A stretch of 64,000 nt of DNA from JACCXG01 sp963717745 (GTDB lineage: Bacteria > Acidobacteriota > Vicinamibacteria > Vicinamibacterales > 2-12-FULL-66-21). The translations under genes were made by a program, and so were the position numbers. Below, one piece after another: positions 28,817 through 36,817 of the stretch; position 1 is the first letter of the stretch; the number at the start of each line of letters is the position of its first letter. The stretch covers positions 186,001-250,000 of the forward strand of contig CAVQXJ010000024.1 of assembly GCA_963717745.1 (NCBI GenBank), in the 5' to 3' direction. Below the pieces are notes generated by a model. It saw only the letters and a list, made by a program, of their open reading frames with translations. It was not told where the DNA came from and searched no databases.

Positions 28817-29293
28817 ATGGCCAAGACCGCGCGCGAAGAAGCGCAGAAGAACATCGCCGAGAACCGCAAGGCGTTTCACGACTACCACATCCTCGAGAGC
28901 TTCGAGGCCGGCGTGGTGCTGCTCGGGACCGAAGTGAAATCGATCCGCGAGGGCAACGTGAACCTGCGGGACAGCTTTGCGCGCGTCGAGTCCGGCGAGC
29001 TGTTCATCTACAACGTCCACATCAACCCCTACAGCCACCGGGGATATTCGGACCACGAGCCGACCCGCAAGCGGAAGCTGCTGCTGCACCGCTCCGAGAT
29101 CCGCAAGCTGATTGGGAAGACGGTCGAAAAGGGCATGACCCTCGTCCCGACCCGGATGTACTTTCAGAACGGCCACGTGAAGGTCGCGATCTCGCTGGCC
29201 AAGGGCAAGAAGGCCCACGACAAGCGCGAGACCATCAAGCGCCGCGAGGCCGATCGCGAGACCCGCGCGGCCGCGAAGGAGCACCGCCGCTGA
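28817..29293 (+). CDS. smpB: SsrA-binding protein SmpB
   Basis: This 158-residue tmRNA-binding protein is needed for trans-translation at stalled ribosomes. The sequence is canonical: NRKAFHDYHILESFEAGVVL, GTEVKSIREGNVNLRDSF, HINPYSHRGYSDHEPTRKRK, LLLHRSEIRKLIGKT, ending in the basic C-terminal tail (KAHDKRETIKRREADRE) that enters the decoding site. No tmRNA gene is recognisable in the window. It starts just after the family III repeat and precedes a putative lipoprotein gene by 53 bases. Confidence 0.97.
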   Translation: MAKTAREEAQKNIAENRKAFHDYHILESFEAGVVLLGTEVKSIREGNVNLRDSFARVESGELFIYNVHINPYSHRGYSDHEPTRKRKLLLHRSEIRKLIGKTVEKGMTLVPTRMYFQNGHVKVAISLAKGKKAHDKRETIKRREADRETRAAAKEHRR

Positions 29294-29346
29294 ACCTGGC
29301 AGGCCTTCGGGCACCCCGCCGACTCGCCGCCGTCACCCTGCTGCCG

Positions 29347-29856
29347 ATGCTGGTCCTCGGAATCGCCGCGGCCGGGTGCCGCCGGCCGGACCAACGGATC
29401 GATCTGATCGACCGCCTGGGAGAGGCTCAGAAGACGCCCGGACCCTCGGTGTTCTTCATCGAGGACACCAATCTTCGTGGCGAGCGTCACCGTGCGGTGG
29501 CGATCGCGCCGGTCCCGGGGAGCCGGCTGTCGTGGCGGCTGACGATCCCGCGGGGCGCGTGGCTGTGGGTGTCGATTGGGATGCAGACCGAAGCCTGGAC
29601 GAAGGAAGGTGACGGGGTCAAGTTCAGTGCGGGTGTCATGGACGGCGGCACCTTCAAGCCGCTGTTCGAGCAGCACCTGCATCCGTTCGCTCGCGAAGGC
29701 GATCGCAAGTGGTTTCCGATCCGCGCGCCGCTCGGGCCCTACGAGGGCCGGGAGGTCGAGCTGGTGCTCAGCACCACGGCCAGCGCCGAGGGCACCGGCG
29801 TCGACGAGCGCCATGATCTGGCGCTCTGGGGCGTCCCCGAAATCGTCGTCCGGTGA
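29347..29856 (+). CDS. Putative lipoprotein, unknown function
   Basis: I do not recognise a family. The 169-residue product begins with a short hydrophobic stretch and a cysteine (MLVLGIAAAGCRRPD) that could be a lipobox. The leader is short, and the true start may lie upstream, since the frame is open to the smpB stop with no ATG or GTG. The rest looks like a single beta-sandwich (LSWRLTIPRGAWLWVSIGMQ, REVELVLSTTASAEG). It ends two bases past the ATG of the aminotransferase gene (TGATG junction), so it may be the first gene of the glycan operon. Confidence 0.65.
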   Translation: MLVLGIAAAGCRRPDQRIDLIDRLGEAQKTPGPSVFFIEDTNLRGERHRAVAIAPVPGSRLSWRLTIPRGAWLWVSIGMQTEAWTKEGDGVKFSAGVMDGGTFKPLFEQHLHPFAREGDRKWFPIRAPLGPYEGREVELVLSTTASAEGTGVDERHDLALWGVPEIVVR

Positions 29857-30986
29857 TGGAACCGCGCCCCGCCCCCGTCCCGCTGCTGGATTTGCAGGCC
29901 CAGTACCGTCCGATCCGCGCCGAGGTGCTGGCGGCGATCGAGCGGGTCTGCGACAGCCAGTGGTTCATCCTCGGTCCGGAAGTCGAGGCGCTCGAGGCCG
30001 ACCTCGCCCGGGCGCTCGAGTCGCGCCATGCGATTGGCATGTCGTCGGGGACCGACGCGCTTCTGGCGGTGATGATGGCGCTCGGGATCGGGCCGGGCGA
30101 CGAGGTGATCACCAGCACGTACTCCTTCTTCGCCACCGCCGGTTGCGTGTCGCGGCTCGGAGCGACCCCGGTGTTCGTCGACATCCTGCCGGACACGTTC
30201 AACATCGACCCCGACGCCGTGCGCGCCGCGCTCACCCCACGGACCCGCGCGGTGATCGCGGTGCACCTGTACGGTCTCTGCGCGGACCTGGACGCGCTGC
30301 TGGCGGTGACTACCGCGGCCGGCGTGCCGATGATCGAGGACGCCGCCCAGGCGATCGGCGCGCGCTACCGGGGCCGGCAGGCCGGCTCGATGGGGATCGC
30401 AGGCTGTTTTTCGTTTTTTCCGAGCAAGAACCTCGGAGCGTTTGGTGACGCCGGTCTGGTCACCGCCGCGGATGACACCCTCGCCCACGAGATTGCCCTC
30501 CTCCGGAACCACGGCGCCGAGCCCAAGTATCTTCATCAGCGGATCGGCGGCAATTTCCGGCTCGACGCGCTCCAGGCGGCGGTGCTGCGGGTGAAGCTGC
30601 CGCACCTCGATCGATGGACCGCCGGCCGCCGCGCCAACGCCGCGCGATACGCCGCGCTGTTCGCGCCGCTCGAATCCGCGGGCCGGGTGACGCTGCCGAC
30701 CGAACCGCTCGGCTATCATCACATCTACAACCAGTACGTGATCCGGCTGGCGAATCGCGATCGGGTCCGGCGCGACCTCACCGCGCGCGGAATCGGGACG
30801 GAGGTCTACTATCCGGTGCCGTTTCATCTTCAGGAATGCTTCGCCGATCTCGGGTATGGCGCGGGGGCGTTTCCGCATGCGGAACGCGCCGCGGCCACCA
30901 GCCTGGCCCTGCCGATCTACGCCGAGCTGACCGCCGCGCAGCAGGCGACGGTGGTCGACGAAGTCGCGCGGGCCCTCGACTGCTGA
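29856..30986 (+). CDS. DegT/DnrJ/EryC1/StrS sugar aminotransferase
   Basis: This PLP-dependent aminotransferase of 376 residues normally converts a 4-keto or 3-keto nucleotide sugar to the amino sugar. Visible motifs are GMSSGTDALLAVMMALG, DEVITSTYSFFATAG, IEDAAQAIGARY with the conserved Asp, and the PLP-binding Lys in FFPSKNLGAFGDAG. GTEVYYPVPFHLQ lies near the C-terminus. Its start and stop interlock with both neighbours (TGATG at each junction), so it is cotranscribed with rmlD, rmlA and possibly the preceding lipoprotein. The substrate is probably a dTDP-keto sugar given the neighbours; this is inference. Confidence 0.92.
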   Translation: MEPRPAPVPLLDLQAQYRPIRAEVLAAIERVCDSQWFILGPEVEALEADLARALESRHAIGMSSGTDALLAVMMALGIGPGDEVITSTYSFFATAGCVSRLGATPVFVDILPDTFNIDPDAVRAALTPRTRAVIAVHLYGLCADLDALLAVTTAAGVPMIEDAAQAIGARYRGRQAGSMGIAGCFSFFPSKNLGAFGDAGLVTAADDTLAHEIALLRNHGAEPKYLHQRIGGNFRLDALQAAVLRVKLPHLDRWTAGRRANAARYAALFAPLESAGRVTLPTEPLGYHHIYNQYVIRLANRDRVRRDLTARGIGTEVYYPVPFHLQECFADLGYGAGAFPHAERAAATSLALPIYAELTAAQQATVVDEVARALDC

Positions 30987-31873
30987 TGCGGGTGCTCGTC
31001 ACCGGCGCCGGCGGCCTCCTGGCCGCGGCGATTGTTCGGGAATTCGCGGCCGCGGGCGATACGGTCCTGGCGCTTCACCGCGCCGAGCTCGATCTCACCC
31101 GGGCGGAACAGGTCGCGACGATCGTCGGGGCCTCAGGCGCCGACCTGGTGATCAACTGCGCCGCCTACAACAACGTCGACGGCGCGGAGGTCGATGCCAC
31201 TGCGGCGCTCCACGTGAACGCCTTCGCGGTGCGGGCCCTGTCCCGCGCGGCCCGGCAGGCCGGCGCGGGTCTGGTGCACTACAGCACGGACTTCGTCTTC
31301 GACGGCGAGCAGACCCGTCCGTACCTCGAGGACGATCCGGCCAATCCCCGCAGCACCTACGGAGCGTCGAAGCTGCTCGGGGAATGGTTCGCGATCGAAC
31401 ATCCCGAGGCGTACGTGCTCCGCGTCGAAAGCCTGTTCGGGGCGCCCGGCCCGGGCGGAAGCCGCACTGGCAGCCTCGGAGGCATTCTCACGAGCATCCG
31501 CAATCAGGCGCCCACCCGACTGTTCGTCGATCGCACGATCACGCCCGGATATACCCCAGACATTGCTGCGGCCACGCGCGAACTGGTGATGCGCCGCGCT
31601 GCGCCGGGCCTCTACCACTGCGTCAATTCCGGTCCGACGACCTGGGTCGCGGTCGCGCAAGAGGCGGCTCGGCTGCTGGGGCTGCCGCTGAACATGGTGC
31701 CGACGACGCTCGAGGCGGAAAACCTCCCCGCGAAACGTCCGGAGTACAGCGTGCTTTCCAACCAGAAGCTGGCCGCCGCCGGCATCGTCATGCCGGCGTG
31801 GCAGGACGCGCTCGGCCGGCACCTCGCTCACGAAATGGCCAGCCCCGAAGGCGGGCGGGGAGCACACCGATGA
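30986..31873 (+). CDS. rmlD: dTDP-4-dehydrorhamnose reductase family protein
   Basis: RmlD-type short-chain reductase of 295 residues: MRVLVTGAGGLLAAAI nucleotide fold, DLVINCAAYNNVDGAEVD, HYSTDFVFDGEQTRPYLEDD and the catalytic YGASK. The C-terminal region resembles RmlD (PEYSVLSNQKLAAAGI). The expected role is the last step of dTDP-L-rhamnose synthesis. Its stop overlaps the rmlA start in ATGA. No rmlB is present in the window, so the pathway is completed elsewhere or the enzymes act on a related dTDP sugar. Confidence 0.88.
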   Translation: MRVLVTGAGGLLAAAIVREFAAAGDTVLALHRAELDLTRAEQVATIVGASGADLVINCAAYNNVDGAEVDATAALHVNAFAVRALSRAARQAGAGLVHYSTDFVFDGEQTRPYLEDDPANPRSTYGASKLLGEWFAIEHPEAYVLRVESLFGAPGPGGSRTGSLGGILTSIRNQAPTRLFVDRTITPGYTPDIAAATRELVMRRAAPGLYHCVNSGPTTWVAVAQEAARLLGLPLNMVPTTLEAENLPAKRPEYSVLSNQKLAAAGIVMPAWQDALGRHLAHEMASPEGGRGAHR

Positions 31874-32745
31874 TCAAAGGCATCATCCTCGCGGGCGGCT
31901 CCGGGTCCCGGTTGCATCCGATCACTCGGGCGGTGAGCAAGCAGCTCATTCCGATCTACAACAAGCCGCTGCTCTATTACCCGCTCTCGACCCTGATGCT
32001 CGCCGGGATCCGCGACATCCTGGTGATCACCACGCCGCACGAACAGGACGGCTTCAGGCGGCTGCTCGGCGACGGCTCGGACATCGGGCTGCGGATCGAG
32101 TACGCGGCCCAGCCGGCGCCGGAAGGTCTCGCGCAGGCGTTCCTGATCGGCCGGGACTTCATCGGGACCGACCGGTCGGCGCTGGCGCTCGGCGACAACA
32201 TCTTCTACGGTGCGCACCTGTCGGACTATCTGCACCACGCGGTCGCGCGCGAGACCGGCGCCACGGTGTTTGGCTACCGGGTCCGCGATCCCGAGCGCTA
32301 CGGCGTCGTCACCTTCGACGAGCACGGCCGCGCGACCGGGCTCGAGGAGAAGCCGCTCAATCCGACGTCGCCATTCGCCGTGACCGGTTTGTATTTCTAC
32401 GACAACCAGGTTCTCGACATCGCTGCGGGCCTGCGCCCGTCGCCGCGCGGCGAGCTGGAGATCACCGACGTCAACCGCACCTACCTGGAACGCGGCCAGC
32501 TGTACGTCGACAAGCTGCCGCGTGGCGTCGCCTGGCTCGACACCGGCACGCACGAGTCGTTGATCCAGGCCTCGAACTTCGTGCAGGCGGTCGAGGAACG
32601 CCAGGGACAGATGATCGGCTGCCCGGAGGAGATCGCGTTCCGGATGCGCTACATCAGCGCGGGCGATCTCGAGCGGCTGGGCGCGTCGATGAACGGCAGC
32701 GCCTATGGCCAGTATCTGCTCCGCGTGGTCGCTGAGGAGGCCTAG
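31870..32745 (+). CDS. rmlA: Glucose-1-phosphate thymidylyltransferase
   Basis: This 291-residue RmlA/RfbA makes dTDP-glucose. The N-terminal signature IILAGGSGSRLHPITRAVSK is followed by QLIPIYNKPLLYYPLSTLM, LGDNIFYGAHL, RYGVVTFDEHG, LEEKPLNPTS and AWLDTGTHESLIQASNFV, all canonical. Its TAG stop coincides with the CTAG border of the short inverted-repeat element that follows. The gene is translationally coupled to rmlD. Confidence 0.96.
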   Translation: MIKGIILAGGSGSRLHPITRAVSKQLIPIYNKPLLYYPLSTLMLAGIRDILVITTPHEQDGFRRLLGDGSDIGLRIEYAAQPAPEGLAQAFLIGRDFIGTDRSALALGDNIFYGAHLSDYLHHAVARETGATVFGYRVRDPERYGVVTFDEHGRATGLEEKPLNPTSPFAVTGLYFYDNQVLDIAAGLRPSPRGELEITDVNRTYLERGQLYVDKLPRGVAWLDTGTHESLIQASNFVQAVEERQGQMIGCPEEIAFRMRYISAGDLERLGASMNGSAYGQYLLRVVAEEA

Positions 32746-32975
32746 TGTCGCGTCCCCGCAGTCCTGTTACATTCGGCCGGCGCTGCATCCCGGGGCGCGG
32801 CGCCCGCCTCCGCCCGGGCTCCAAGGCGACCGGGCTTCGGCGAGGTCTCGCCGTAGCCTGGCGAAGGCGGATTGCCCGTCGGTTGCATACGCCCGGTATG
32901 CGCCCTCCTCGCGCCTTGCGCGCCGGGCGCATCGCCGCCCTCGGTGTGAACAGGACTTCGGGGACGCGACACTAG
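32742..32975. mobile_element. 234-bp MITE-like element with about 27-bp terminal inverted repeats
   Basis: The left end CTAGTGTCGCGTCCCCG then CAGTCCTGTT and the right end, read on the other strand, CTAGTGTCGCGTCCCCG then AAGTCCTGTT differ at one position over 27 bases. Similarity continues imperfectly inward. The ends include a CTAG that may be a duplicated target. The interior is GC-rich with several smaller dyads and no credible gene. It sits between rmlA and rmlC, and the rmlA stop is formed by its border. It looks like a non-autonomous transposable or REP-type element; no transposase is in the window. Confidence 0.75.
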
Positions 32976-32990
32976 ACCAGCCGCCGCATC

Positions 32991-33530
32991 ATGTCATTCA
33001 CTTTCACGCCGACCGCCCTTGCCCGGGTGATGGTCATCGAGCCGCGGGTGTTCGAGGATCATCGCGGCTTCTTCCTGGAGTCCTACAGGAAGTCCGAGTT
33101 CGTGGCCGCGGGCATCGATGCCGACTTCGTGCAGGACAACCACTCGCGCTCGGTGCGCGGCACGCTCCGGGGCCTGCACCTGCAGCGCGCGCCGAAGGCG
33201 CAAGCGAAGCTCACGCGGGTGATCGCCGGCGAAGTGTTCGACGTCGCGGCCGACGTGCGCCCGGAGTCGCCGACCTACGGCGTCTGGGTCGGGGTCACTC
33301 TGTCCAGCCACAACCGGAAATCGCTGTTCATTCCCGCCGGTTACGCCCACGGTTTCTGTGTCCTCAGCGCGGAAGCGGAGGTCGTCTACAAGACATCCGA
33401 GGAGTACGTGCCCGAGCTGGAGTGGGGAGCGCGATGGGACGACCCGGTGCTCTCGATTCCATGGCCGGTCTCCAATCCGCTCCTCTCCGAGCGCGATCGC
33501 CAATGGCCGCTGCTCGAGGGGCGGCGCTGA
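32991..33530 (+). CDS. rmlC: dTDP-4-dehydrorhamnose 3,5-epimerase
   Basis: This 179-residue cupin epimerase of rhamnose synthesis shows VFEDHRGFFLESYRKSEF, VQDNHSRSVRGTLRGLHLQ with the catalytic His, GEVFDVAADVRPESPTYG and FIPAGYAHGFCVLS. SILWP-like LSIPWPVSNP and LSERDRQWPLL close the protein. It is separated from rmlA by the MITE-like element. It converges on the minus-strand oxidoreductase gene with a 30-base gap. Confidence 0.95.
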   Translation: MSFTFTPTALARVMVIEPRVFEDHRGFFLESYRKSEFVAAGIDADFVQDNHSRSVRGTLRGLHLQRAPKAQAKLTRVIAGEVFDVAADVRPESPTYGVWVGVTLSSHNRKSLFIPAGYAHGFCVLSAEAEVVYKTSEEYVPELEWGARWDDPVLSIPWPVSNPLLSERDRQWPLLEGRR

Positions 33531-33560
33531 CCCGGCCCGGGGTCTTCAGCACCTCCCGGT

Positions 33561-34670
33561 TCAGGACAGGGCGTTCTCGACCAGCGACGCCACGCGGGCG
33601 CCGATCGACAGACACGACGTCAGGCCGGGAGACTCGATGCCCGCGGCATGAATCAGCGCGGGCAGCCGCCGATCGGGCCGGATCATGAAATCGGCGAAGG
33701 ATTCCGTCGCCGGGTGCAATTTCGCCCGGATGCCCGTGCCACCCATTACCAGGTCTTCCAGGGTCGTGTCCGGCATCAGCGCCCGGACGGGTTCGAGAAA
33801 GTCCTCGACCGGCAGCCGATCGGATTCGTAGTCGTCCTTGGCGTCCTGGAAACGTGCGGTCGGGCCCAGCAGCACGCTGCCGCCCATGGTCTTGGTCAGG
33901 TGCACCCCGAGACTGTGCCCGTGGGCATGGGGGAGCGGATACACCAGACCGTTGAGGCGGTACCACTTCGATGCGCGGAGCTCTGCGTACTCGCCCCGGC
34001 AGGGATGAATCGTGAAAGGTTCACCGCCCATCGCGGCCGAGACCTCGTCGGCGTGGAGACCGGCGGCGTTGACCACGGTGCGTGTCTCGATCACTTCGTG
34101 TGCGGTGCGCACCGCGAACCCTTCCGCCAATGGCTCGGCCGTGAGGAACGAGGTCCCGCTCAGCAACATCGCGTCATTCGCCTCGGCGACTCGGACCAGG
34201 GCGGCGACGAGCGCCTCTGCCTCCAGCCGGCCGGTGCCTGGCGACCACAGCGCCGCCCGGCCTTCGACATGCGGCTCGCGAGCGCGGATGAAGTTGCGAC
34301 CGACGAGCTCCAGTCCTTCGGCGCCGTTCTCGAGGCCACGCTGCGCCAGCGCCTCGATTTTCGGGATTTCATCCTCGGTCGTGGCCACCACGAGTTTGCC
34401 GCAGCGCTCGTGCGGCACGCGCTGGGCGGCGCAGAACGAATAGAGGCGTCCGGCCCCTTCGACGCAGAGCTGGCCCTTGAGCGAGCCCGGCGGATAGTAC
34501 AGGCCGGCGTGGATGACGCCGCTGTTGTGGGTACTCGCTTCCATTCCCGGCCGCGGACGCCGTTCGAGGATCGCGACGGAGCGGCCGCGAGCGGCCAGTT
34601 GCGCCGCGATAGCGAGTCCTGTGACGCCGGCGCCTATGACGACAGTATCGAGTCTCGACAAGACGTTCAT
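33561..34670 (-). CDS. FAD-dependent oxidoreductase, L-2-hydroxyglutarate oxidase-like
   Basis: This 369-residue DAO-fold flavoenzyme has an FAD-binding GxGxxG motif in VVIGAGVTGLAIAAQLAARG with the following acidic residue in AILERRPRPG. It also shows THNSGVIHAGLYYPPGSLKG, typical of the LhgO/glycerol-3-phosphate-dehydrogenase-like group, VNAAGLHADEV and a C-terminal AGIESPGLTSCLSIG. Substrate by family: L-2-hydroxyglutarate or a related hydroxy acid. Its link to the glycan cluster is unclear. The start at 34670 is an ATG preferred over an upstream alternative. It is divergent from the gmd-like gene across 111 bases. Confidence 0.88.
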   Translation of the reverse strand: MNVLSRLDTVVIGAGVTGLAIAAQLAARGRSVAILERRPRPGMEASTHNSGVIHAGLYYPPGSLKGQLCVEGAGRLYSFCAAQRVPHERCGKLVVATTEDEIPKIEALAQRGLENGAEGLELVGRNFIRAREPHVEGRAALWSPGTGRLEAEALVAALVRVAEANDAMLLSGTSFLTAEPLAEGFAVRTAHEVIETRTVVNAAGLHADEVSAAMGGEPFTIHPCRGEYAELRASKWYRLNGLVYPLPHAHGHSLGVHLTKTMGGSVLLGPTARFQDAKDDYESDRLPVEDFLEPVRALMPDTTLEDLVMGGTGIRAKLHPATESFADFMIRPDRRLPALIHAAGIESPGLTSCLSIGARVASLVENALS

Positions 34671-34719
34671 TGTAGTCTGAGCGTCGCCGCGTCCGGCCCG
34701 AGCAACAGTCGCGCGAGCG

Positions 34720-34758
34720 TTGACCCTCAAAGAACGGTCTTCTATAATTCACCGTTCT
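34720..34758 (+). promoter_or_regulatory. Strong promoter with overlapping operator-like palindrome upstream of gmd-like gene
   Basis: TTGACC (34720-34725), a 17-base spacer and a perfect TATAAT (34743-34748) form a near-ideal housekeeping promoter, 34 bases before the ATG at 34782. AGAACGGT (34731-34738) and ACCGTTCT (34751-34758) are a perfect 8-bp inverted repeat spaced by 12 bases and centred on the -10 box. That is the geometry of a repressor operator. The binding protein is unknown. Confidence 0.7.
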
Positions 34759-34781
34759 GTCAGTCTCCACAGTTCAACCCA

Positions 34782-35789
34782 ATGGCTAAGCGCGCAATTA
34801 TCACCGGCATCACCGGGCAGGACGGTTCGTACCTGGCCGAGCTTCTCCTCCAGCACAACTATGAGGTGATTGGGGCCATTCGGCGCTCCAGCGCCCCGAA
34901 TCTCTGGCGCATCGCGCATCTGCTCGACCGCATTACGTTGCGGCCCGCCGATCTCCTGGACCAGCTCTCGCTCATCCGGCTGATCGAGGACGCCCGGCCG
35001 CACGAGTTCTACAACCTGGCGGCGATGTCGTTCGTGCCGGCATCGTGGGACCAGCCGATGCTGACCGGCGAGTTCAACGCGCAGGGCGTCACGCGCGTCC
35101 TCGAAGCGGTCCGCACCGTCGATCCCAAGATTCGCTTGTATCAGGCCTCGTCGAGCGAGATGTTCGGCAAGGTCCGCGAGGTGCCGCAGACCGAGCTCAC
35201 GCCGTTCTATCCGCGCAGTCCGTACGGCGTCTCCAAGGTCTACGGCCACTACATCACGGTCAACTACCGTGAGAGCTACAACCTGTTCGCGTGTTCCGGG
35301 ATTCTCTTCAACCATGAATCGCCGCGCCGCGGCTACGAGTTCGTGACCCGGAAGGTCACCGACGGTGTGGCGCGGATCAAGCTCGGGCTCAGCGACAAGC
35401 TGGCGCTCGGCAATCTCGATGCGAGCCGCGACTGGGGCTTCGCCGGTGACTACGTTCGCGCGATGTGGCTGATGCTGCAGCAGGACGAACCGGACGATTA
35501 TGTCGTCGCCACCGGCGTCAGCCATTCAGTCGGCGACCTCGTCGAAGTGGCGTTCGCGCACGCCGGGCTCGACTGGCGCAAGCACGTCGTCCAGGATCCG
35601 CGGTTCCTCCGGCCCGCGGAAGTCGATCACCTGATCGGCGACCCGTCAAAAGCGAAACGCATCCTGGGCTGGGAACCGCAGACCAAGTTCGAAGAGCTCG
35701 TGCAGATGATGGTCGACGCCGATCTCGAGATGCTCAAGTCACAGCCGCAGCCGCATCTGCGCGAAGACGGTCAGGGCAGCCGCCGATAG
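34782..35789 (+). CDS. gmd: GDP-mannose 4,6-dehydratase family protein
   Basis: This extended short-chain dehydrogenase of 335 residues forms GDP-4-keto-6-deoxy sugars. It shows the nucleotide fold ITGITGQDGSYLAELLLQ, EFYNLAAMSFVPASWDQP, SSSEMFGKVREVPQTE, the catalytic YGVSKVYGHY, GILFNHESPRRGYEFVTRK and the C-terminal RPAEVDHLIGDPSKAKRILG. All are typical of GMD. With a full GDP-manno-heptose gene set 12 kb downstream, it may act on GDP-heptose instead of GDP-mannose (inference). It has its own strong promoter and converges on the glycosyltransferase gene with an 8-base gap. Confidence 0.92.
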   Translation: MAKRAIITGITGQDGSYLAELLLQHNYEVIGAIRRSSAPNLWRIAHLLDRITLRPADLLDQLSLIRLIEDARPHEFYNLAAMSFVPASWDQPMLTGEFNAQGVTRVLEAVRTVDPKIRLYQASSSEMFGKVREVPQTELTPFYPRSPYGVSKVYGHYITVNYRESYNLFACSGILFNHESPRRGYEFVTRKVTDGVARIKLGLSDKLALGNLDASRDWGFAGDYVRAMWLMLQQDEPDDYVVATGVSHSVGDLVEVAFAHAGLDWRKHVVQDPRFLRPAEVDHLIGDPSKAKRILGWEPQTKFEELVQMMVDADLEMLKSQPQPHLREDGQGSRR

Positions 35790-35797
35790 TCCCCTAG

Positions 35798-36682
35798 TCA
35801 CCCGCGCCGCTCGCGGGCCCACGCGCGGATCCGCAGCAGCGCCAGTCGGCTCTGCAGCGCCAAGAATACCAGCGGCGCCAGTGCGCGCGCCGGCGCCGCC
35901 GAGTGCTTCCAGAACAAGCGGAACGCGCTGCGATGGAACGCGCGCAGCGATGCGGTGCTCGCGTGCCGGCTGCTCCGGCCGCCGGTATGCCGCGCCGCAA
36001 CGCCGGGCAGGTAGACCGTCCGCCACCCGGCCCGCTCGACGCGGCGGCAGAAGTCGGCGTCCTCCCAATACAGGAAGAACCCCTCGTCCATTCCGCCGAC
36101 GGCGTCGAATGCCTCGTGGCGGACCATCATGCATGCTCCGGAGACCCAGTCGACATCCAGGGTCGAGCCGTCGCGACCGTCGCGCGCGCGCAGATTGCGG
36201 CGCGACAGGGAATTGTTCGGAAAGACGCGCGTCAGCCACGAGCTTCGGCCGGCCAGGGCGGTGGTGAAATCGGGAAACCTCCGAGCCGACTCCTGGAGCG
36301 TCCCATCGTCGTTCAGGATCCGGGGCCCGGCGATCCCGACATCAGGATGCTGGTTCATCCAGGTGGTCAGCTCCCCGATCATGTCGGGCTGGACCGCGCT
36401 GTCGGGATTGAGCAGCAGCAGATACGGGCTCGCGGCGCGTCGGGCGCCGGCGTTCACACCGGCGGCAAAGCCGCTGTTCTGGTCGTGGGGTACGACGTCG
36501 ACCCACGGGAAGTCGGTCTGGACGGCGCCCGCTGCCGCGCGATCGCTCGCCTGATCGATGACGATGGCCTGGACGGGCACGCGCGACTGCTCGAGCGAGT
36601 GGAGACAACCACGCAGCTCCTGATAACTCCGGTAGTTGACGAGGATGACGGCAACGCGGGGTGATACCCCGGGCAGGCTCAC
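35798..36682 (-). CDS. GT2 family glycosyltransferase (rhamnosyltransferase-like)
   Basis: This 294-residue GT-A glycosyltransferase has an N-terminal VAVILVNYRSYQELRGCLHS, HDQNSGFAAGVNAGARRA, a DXD-type region in YLLLLNPDSAVQPDM, GPRILNDDGTLQESARRFP, DWVSGACMMVRHEAF and GGMDEGFFLYWEDADFCRR. The same order is found in rhamnosyltransferases of polysaccharide clusters. Start: GTG at 36682, because no in-frame ATG lies near the domain. The C-terminal portion has a hydrophobic segment (LAPLVFLALQSRLALL). It is divergent from the Wzt-like gene; the 135-base gap holds no clear promoter. Confidence 0.9.
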   Translation of the reverse strand: MSLPGVSPRVAVILVNYRSYQELRGCLHSLEQSRVPVQAIVIDQASDRAAAGAVQTDFPWVDVVPHDQNSGFAAGVNAGARRAASPYLLLLNPDSAVQPDMIGELTTWMNQHPDVGIAGPRILNDDGTLQESARRFPDFTTALAGRSSWLTRVFPNNSLSRRNLRARDGRDGSTLDVDWVSGACMMVRHEAFDAVGGMDEGFFLYWEDADFCRRVERAGWRTVYLPGVAARHTGGRSSRHASTASLRAFHRSAFRLFWKHSAAPARALAPLVFLALQSRLALLRIRAWARERRG

Positions 36683-36817
36683 CGACGGATGATAGCAAAG
36701 CGCTCCGGCCGGATCTGGAACCGGCCGCTGTTCCAATCCCCCGGGAATTGTGCTCTTGTAGAGCGAGGACTGGCGCCGCGAAGGGCGGCGCCGCCGCAGG
36801 AGACCCAGGCGAACCGG

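Noticed and set aside
32745..32975. Two 76-residue proteins on opposite strands, both beginning MSRPRSPV
   Set aside because: They start and end alike because they read the two terminal inverted repeats of the MITE-like element; no coding signal.
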